DNA from: JAOADN01 sp046155885
GTDB taxonomy: Bacteria > Pseudomonadota > Alphaproteobacteria > Rhodobacterales > Rhodobacteraceae
NCBI GenBank assembly: GCA_046155885.1
Contig: JBJXFU010000085.1
Location: forward strand, 1 to 35,507
DNA length: 35,507 bases
Direction of reading: 5' to 3'
Below, piece after piece: positions 31,425 through 35,507 of this stretch. Each line of letters begins with the position of its first letter. Positions within the stretch are counted from its first letter, which is position 1. The notes beneath the pieces are model-generated. The model searched no databases. It saw only the letters and a program-made list of their open reading frames with translations, and had not been told where the DNA came from. The position numbers and the translations under genes were made by a program.

Positions 31425-32258
31425 ATGGACTGGCTGACCGACTACAAGATACCTGTGGGCAAGACCGCCAAGGCCGTCTTCGACTGGATGAACAGCCATC
31501 TCGGCGGGCTCTTCGACCTGATCTCGACCGTCATGGAGGCGATGATCAACGGCATCCTCTGGTGCCTCTCAAGCCCGCATCCGCTTGTGATCGTCGCCCT
31601 CTTCCTCGCCATCACCTGGTATCTCCAGCGCAACTGGAAGCTCTGCCTGGGCGTCCTTCTCGGATTCCTCTTCATCCTCAACCAGGGTTACTGGGACGAG
31701 ACGATGGAGAGCCTGACGCTGATCCTCTCCGCCTGCGTCGTCTGCATGGGCGCGGGCGTGCCCATCGGCATCGCCTGCGCGCACCGGCCGCGCCTCTACG
31801 CCGCGATGGTGCCGATCCTCGACCTGATGCAGACCCTGCCCACCTTCGTCTACCTGATCCCGGCCATCGTCTTCTTCGGCCTCGGCATGGTGCCGGGCCT
31901 GATCGCGACGGTGATCTTCGTCCTGCCCGCGCCGATCCGGCTCACCTATCTCGGCGTCTCCTCCACCCCGCAGGCGCTGCTCGAGGCCGCCACCGCCTTC
32001 GGGGCCACGCCCCGGCAGCGGCTCTGGAAGGTCGAGCTGCCCTACGCCTTCCCGCAGATCATGGCGGGCCTCAACCAGACCATCATGCTGTCGCTCTCGA
32101 TGGTCGTCATCGCCGCGCTCGTCGGGGCCGACGGGCTTGGCGTTCCGGTCATCCGGGCGCTGAACTCCGTCAACACCTCACTCGGCTTCGAGTCGGGCTT
32201 CATCATCGTCGTCGTGGCGATCCTGCTCGACCGCAGCCTGAGGGTGACGCTGAAATGA
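31425..32258 (+). CDS. choW: Choline ABC transporter, permease
   Basis: This 277-residue inner-membrane protein has about six or seven hydrophobic segments (about 50-66, 72-90, 98-118, 130-160, 205-225, 245-265). The cytoplasmic EAA loop EAATAFGATPRQRLWKVELP is the coupling site for the ATPase. It belongs to the ProW/OpuAB glycine betaine/choline permease group. The ribosome site AAGGGGGAC precedes the ATG. Its stop overlaps the choV start by 4 bases. Confidence 0.92.
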   Translation: MDWLTDYKIPVGKTAKAVFDWMNSHLGGLFDLISTVMEAMINGILWCLSSPHPLVIVALFLAITWYLQRNWKLCLGVLLGFLFILNQGYWDETMESLTLILSACVVCMGAGVPIGIACAHRPRLYAAMVPILDLMQTLPTFVYLIPAIVFFGLGMVPGLIATVIFVLPAPIRLTYLGVSSTPQALLEAATAFGATPRQRLWKVELPYAFPQIMAGLNQTIMLSLSMVVIAALVGADGLGVPVIRALNSVNTSLGFESGFIIVVVAILLDRSLRVTLK

Positions 32259-33328
32259 CCGCCGCCACCCCCACCCCCACCCCCGCCGTCATCTTCGACA
32301 ACGTCTCCATCGTCTTCGGCAACCGGCCGCAATCCGCCCTGCCCCTGATGGATCAGGGCAAATCCCGTGGCGAGGTGCAGACGGAAACTGGCCAGATCCT
32401 CGGCGTGCACGACTGCTCGCTGACCGTGGCGCAGGGCGAAATCCTCGTCCTCATGGGCCTCTCCGGGTCCGGCAAATCCACGCTCCTGCGCGGCGTCAAC
32501 GCGCTGAACCCGGTGGTGCGGGGCGACGTGCGGGTGCATGACGGCGCGAAGATGGTCAGCGTGACGAATGCCGACCCCGAGACGCTGCGCAAGATGCGCC
32601 TTTCCCGCATCGCGATGGTCTTCCAGCAGTTCGGCCTTCTGCCCTGGCGGACAGTTCGGGAAAACGTCGGGCTCGGCCTCGAACTCGCCGGCGTGCCCGA
32701 AGAGGCGCGGCGGCCCCGCGTCGACGCCCAGCTCGCGCTGGTCAACCTCGCCCCGGCGGCCGAGCGCAAGGTGGGCGAGCTTTCGGGCGGCATGCAGCAG
32801 CGCGTCGGCCTCGCCCGCGCCTTCGTCACCGAGGCGCCGATCCTGCTGATGGACGAACCCTTCTCGGCCCTCGACCCGCTGATCCGCACCCGGCTGCAGG
32901 ACGAGCTTCTGGACCTTCAGGACAAGCTCAAGAAGACCATCATCTTCGTCAGCCACGACCTCGACGAAGCCTTCAAGATCGGCGACCGCATCGCGCTGAT
33001 GGAAGGCGGCCGCATCGTCCAGTGCGGCACCGCGCGGGAAATCTTCTCCAACCCCGTCTCGGACTATGTGGCCGATTTCGTCAACCACATGAACCCGCTC
33101 GGCGTGCTGACCGCGCGCGACGCAATGTTCCCCCTGCCCGGCAATGTGCCCTGCACCGGCGACACCAGCCCCGACACGCCGATCCGCGACGTGATGGGGA
33201 TGCTGCGTGGCGACGTGCGCGCCGTGACCGTGATCGAGAACGGCGCGCCCATCGGCATCGTCTCGCGCGAGGCGGTGCTGGCGCGGCTCCTCAACCCGCG
33301 CGGCGCGGTGGTGAAGCCGGGCGGCTAG
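32255..33328 (+). CDS. choV: Choline ABC transporter, ATP-binding protein
   Basis: This 357-residue cytoplasmic ATPase drives the choXW importer. Motifs in order are Walker A GLSGSGKST, Q-loop FQQFGLLPWRTV, signature LSGGMQQRVGLARAF, Walker B ILLMDEPFSALDP and H-loop VSHDLDEA. The C-terminus (about 285-350, ending with AVTVIENGAPIGIVSREAVLARLL) resembles a half CBS region, which in OpuA-type ATPases can sense ionic strength. A longer open frame runs upstream through choW, but ATG 32255 (ATGA overlap) is the real start. The first residues TPTPTP come from a (CCACCC)3 run at 32265-32285, a potential slippage site. Confidence 0.93.
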   Translation: MTAATPTPTPAVIFDNVSIVFGNRPQSALPLMDQGKSRGEVQTETGQILGVHDCSLTVAQGEILVLMGLSGSGKSTLLRGVNALNPVVRGDVRVHDGAKMVSVTNADPETLRKMRLSRIAMVFQQFGLLPWRTVRENVGLGLELAGVPEEARRPRVDAQLALVNLAPAAERKVGELSGGMQQRVGLARAFVTEAPILLMDEPFSALDPLIRTRLQDELLDLQDKLKKTIIFVSHDLDEAFKIGDRIALMEGGRIVQCGTAREIFSNPVSDYVADFVNHMNPLGVLTARDAMFPLPGNVPCTGDTSPDTPIRDVMGMLRGDVRAVTVIENGAPIGIVSREAVLARLLNPRGAVVKPGG

Positions 33329-33361
33329 GGGACCCGCGCGCCCCGGGCGACCTTTCCAGGG

Positions 33362-33379
33362 TGCGGGCGACGACCCGCA
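33362..33379 (+). terminator. Weak hairpin after choV
   Basis: TGCGGG-CGACGA-CCCGCA is a 6-bp stem starting 33 bases after the choV stop. It has no U tract. It is the only structured candidate for the end of the choXWV transcript. Confidence 0.25.
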
Positions 33380-33454
33380 GGCGACCCGCGAAGGGTTTGT
33401 CACAGCGCCGTCCCGATCTCCGTCGTCGGCGCGCTCAGGGGGGCGGACTGTAGC

Positions 33455-33491
33455 TACGGATGTACTACGGAGGAAATACGGATGTACTACG
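33455..33491 (+). repeat. 15-bp direct repeat upstream of mtnP
   Basis: TACGGATGTACTACG occurs perfectly at 33455-33469 and 33477-33491. The copies are 22 bases apart, about two helix turns. GTAGCTAC (33450-33457), a perfect 8-bp palindrome, overlaps the first copy. The pair lies about 95 bases before the mtnP start. The same-face spacing suggests a regulator-binding pair. I do not recognise the motif. Confidence 0.6.
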
Positions 33492-33584
33492 CCTGAAACA
33501 CGGCTGCGAACGCATCCTGAACCCCTTCTTTCCTGTCCTCCGAAATCCTAGTCTGCGGTCGACTTGACGGGAGGAGAACGGTGC

Positions 33585-34460
33585 ATGGGCAGGAAAATCG
33601 GCGTCATCGGCGGCTCGGGGGTTTATGACATCGCGGGGCTTTCCGGTGCGGAATGGGTAAAGGTCGACACCCCCTGGGGGCCTCCGTCCGACGCCATCCT
33701 GACCGGGGAAATCGCAGGGATTCCAATGGCTTTCCTGCCCCGCCACGGGCGCGGCCACATCCATTCCCCCTCCGATGTCCCCTACCGCGCCAACATCGAC
33801 GCGCTGAAGCGCCTCGGCGTCACCGACCTGATCGCCGTCTCCGCCTGCGGGTCCTTCCGCGAAGACATGGCACCCGGCGACTTCGTCCTCGTCGACCAGT
33901 ACATCGACCGCACCTTCTCCCGCCCGAAATCCTTCTTTTCCAATGGCTTGGTAGCCCACGTCGCCTTCTCCCACCCGACCTGCGCCCGCCTCACCCAGGC
34001 CTGCGCCGCAGCCGCCCCCGAAGGCGTCAAGGTCCACCCGGCCGGTACCTACCTGGCGATGGAGGGCCCCCAGTTCTCCACCCTCGCCGAAAGCCGCATG
34101 TACCGGGACGTCTGGAAGGCGGACGTCATCGGCATGACCGGCATGCCAGAGGCCAAACTCGCCCGCGAGGCCGAGCTCTGCTATGCCTCGGTCGCCATGG
34201 TCACCGACTACGACTGCTGGCACCCCGGCCACGATGCGGTGGATGTATCGCAAGTGATTCAGACACTTGCAGCCAACTCCGGCAACGCCAAGACCCTCGT
34301 CTCCCGCCTCCCTCTGCTCCTCGGCACCCCCGACCGCGCGCCCTGCCCGTGCGGCTGCAACACCGCACTGACCCACGCCATCATGACCGCCCCCGACAAA
34401 CGCGACCCCGCCCTTGTGGTGAAACTCGACGCGGTCGCGGGCCGCGTGCTGAAAGGCTGA
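33585..34460 (+). CDS. mtnP: S-methyl-5'-thioadenosine phosphorylase
   Basis: This 291-residue enzyme cleaves MTA with phosphate into adenine and 5-methylthioribose-1-phosphate. The phosphate loop is IGVIGGSGVYD. The MTAP/PNP signature HSPSDVPYRANIDALKRLGV follows RHGRGHIH, and MEGPQFSTLAESRMYR binds the ribose. The base-site aspartates D208 and D210 in VTDYDCWH point to 6-aminopurines rather than guanosine/inosine. The ATG at 33585 is chosen because GGAGGAG lies just upstream; a TTG 21 bases earlier is open but poorer. It is followed after 3 bases by apt, which uses the adenine product. It makes no use of polyamine genes nearby; none are in the window. Confidence 0.93.
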   Translation: MGRKIGVIGGSGVYDIAGLSGAEWVKVDTPWGPPSDAILTGEIAGIPMAFLPRHGRGHIHSPSDVPYRANIDALKRLGVTDLIAVSACGSFREDMAPGDFVLVDQYIDRTFSRPKSFFSNGLVAHVAFSHPTCARLTQACAAAAPEGVKVHPAGTYLAMEGPQFSTLAESRMYRDVWKADVIGMTGMPEAKLAREAELCYASVAMVTDYDCWHPGHDAVDVSQVIQTLAANSGNAKTLVSRLPLLLGTPDRAPCPCGCNTALTHAIMTAPDKRDPALVVKLDAVAGRVLKG

Positions 34461-34463
34461 TCC

Positions 34464-35003
34464 ATGACCCCGAAGAAGACCGTCAAGGACTACATCCGCA
34501 CCATCGCCGACTTCCCGCACGACGGCATCCTCTTCCGTGACGTGACCACCCTTTTCCAGGATGCCCGCGGCTTCCGCATGGCCATCGACCAGCTTCTCCA
34601 CCCCTTCGCCGGCGAACGCATCGACAAGGTCGTGGGGCTTGAGGCGCGGGGCTTCATCCTGGGGGGCGCGATCGCGCACCAACTCACCGTGGGGTTCGTA
34701 CCCATCCGCAAGAAGGGCAAGCTGCCCGGCCAGACCATCTCCCAGGCCTACAAGCTCGAATACGGCGAGGCGATCATGGAGGTCCACGACGACGCTCTCC
34801 GCCCCGGCGAGAAGGTGCTGCTGGTCGACGACCTCCTCGCCACCGGCGGCACGGCGGAGGCCGGCATCAAACTCATCGAACGACTCGGCGCCGAGGTGGT
34901 CGGCTGCGCCTTCGTGGTGGACCTGCCGGAACTCGGCGGGCGGAGGCTCTTGGAAAAGCTCGGCATGTCGGTGCATGTTCTGTGCGAGTTCGAGGGGGCG
35001 TAG
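34464..35003 (+). CDS. apt: Adenine phosphoribosyltransferase
   Basis: This 179-residue cytoplasmic enzyme converts adenine plus PRPP to AMP and pyrophosphate. The PRPP motif VLLVDDLLATGGTA (about 117-130) and the N-terminal DFPHDGILFRDVTTLF are characteristic, as are GLEARGFILGGAIAH and RKKGKLPG. Length is typical. It begins 3 bases after mtnP, so the two form a tight operon that recycles the adenine of MTA. Its stop is followed by 112 bases of lower GC before the next gene. Confidence 0.95.
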   Translation: MTPKKTVKDYIRTIADFPHDGILFRDVTTLFQDARGFRMAIDQLLHPFAGERIDKVVGLEARGFILGGAIAHQLTVGFVPIRKKGKLPGQTISQAYKLEYGEAIMEVHDDALRPGEKVLLVDDLLATGGTAEAGIKLIERLGAEVVGCAFVVDLPELGGRRLLEKLGMSVHVLCEFEGA

Positions 35004-35115
35004 GTCGCTCGGGCCGTGCCCTCTCCGGGCCGGCGGTGATTTCGCACCCGATCTTTCGCTTGCCGTCTTGCGCCATCGGGCCTACCCTTGTCGGCGGCAA
35101 GGGGGGCAATTTGCC

Positions 35116-35507
35116 ATGACCCATTTTTCCCGACTTTCCCCTGCGGGGCCCGTCGGATTCTTGGGCCTTTCCGCAAGCATCGCGTTTCTTGCCGCCGGCA
35201 TTTCTCTGGCGCCCGGGAATGTCAGAAGCCAGACGGCCGATTGCCGTGAGATCATCGCGGATATGGCCGCGCAGCAGAAAATGATCGGCATTTTTCGGGC
35301 GCTTGATTTCGAAGTCAGAAACCACTTCCTGATAGTCGCAAGTGCGATGCTGTCGACCTATGGCGAGTGGAACAGCAAGCCGGAAAATTGGGCAACCGAC
35401 ACCGGGGTACTTCGAGGTAGTACAGAGGAATTTGAACTCGAAGTCATTCATATCAGGCGCGATATCGGACGCAGCAAAGCGATCAGCGAAGAGGATTTGC
35501 AAAGACT
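35116..35507 (+). CDS. N-terminus of an unrecognised membrane-anchored protein (partial)
   Basis: An open frame of 130 codons runs off the window without a stop. It begins ATGACCCATTTTTCC with AAGGGGGGC upstream. Residues about 12-33 (PVGFLGLSASIAFLAAGIS) are one hydrophobic segment or signal anchor. The following soluble part is mixed charged, with DCREIIADMAAQQKMIGIFRA and ELEVIHIRRDIGRSK suggesting helices. I do not recognise a family. Its codon use and lower GC differ clearly from the genes upstream, so it may be horizontally acquired or the edge of an accessory region. Confidence 0.6.
   Translation, partial: MTHFSRLSPAGPVGFLGLSASIAFLAAGISLAPGNVRSQTADCREIIADMAAQQKMIGIFRALDFEVRNHFLIVASAMLSTYGEWNSKPENWATDTGVLRGSTEEFELEVIHIRRDIGRSKAISEEDLQR

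Noticed and set aside
1..35507. CRISPR arrays, tRNA/rRNA genes, insertion sequences, prophage
   Set aside because: Scanning both strands I found no regularly spaced repeats with unique spacers, no tRNA-like cloverleaf with conserved TTCGA arm, and no transposase or integrase motifs.

Overview
The window is chromosomal DNA of a very GC-rich alphaproteobacterium, most likely Rhodobacteraceae. Supporting signs are the G/C-ending codon bias, a PleD-type diguanylate cyclase divergent from a DUF3572 gene, a fused carnitine dehydrogenase/betainyl-CoA thioesterase, and a BetI-BetA block facing ChoXWV. I see no rRNA, tRNA, CRISPR array, transposase or phage structural gene. High GC produces many long antisense open frames, which I treated as shadows.

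Layout. 1-323: intergenic, with copy A of a dispersed repeat. 324-3863 (-): overlapping operon FecR sensor > CHASE2 adenylate/guanylate cyclase > GT32-like glycosyltransferase. 4031-7218: aldehyde dehydrogenase, exported pentapeptide-repeat protein, CitE-like CoA-ester lyase. 7595-12285: sugar/glycan block (Gfo/Idh oxidoreductase and GT2, then two divergent GT-B glycosyltransferases). 12286-13019: non-coding stretch with copy B of the repeat and a large inverted repeat. 13020-15786 (-): MttB-family methyltransferase, HAD phosphatase, DUF3572. 15864-17243: PleD. 17249-19423 (-): EF-hand protein, ECF sigma factor, membrane anti-sigma-like protein and periplasmic metal-sensor-like protein. 19614-23525: DUF983, NUDIX, DMT transporter, fatty acid desaturase divergent from an XRE regulator. 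23893-27679 (-): carnitine dehydrogenase/thioesterase, beta-keto acid cleavage enzyme, DUF1003, thermonuclease-like protein. 27924-33328: BetA-BetI divergent from ChoXWV. 33585-35003: MTA phosphorylase and adenine phosphoribosyltransferase. 35116-end: N-terminus of an unrecognised membrane-anchored protein.

Function. The right half centres on quaternary amines. ChoXWV should import choline and BetA should oxidise it. The carnitine genes should turn L-carnitine into glycine betaine plus acetoacetate. An inverted repeat typical of a TetR operator lies between betI and choX. MtnP and Apt form a complete MTA-to-AMP salvage pair. The left half looks like regulated cell-surface glycan synthesis, with a cyclase translationally coupled to a glycosyltransferase.

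The least explained items are the two-copy intergenic repeat (18-bp perfect palindrome plus three 11-bp iterons, next to a CtrA-like box), three tandem repeats that each span a stop codon, and the sigma factor/EF-hand/metal-sensor module.
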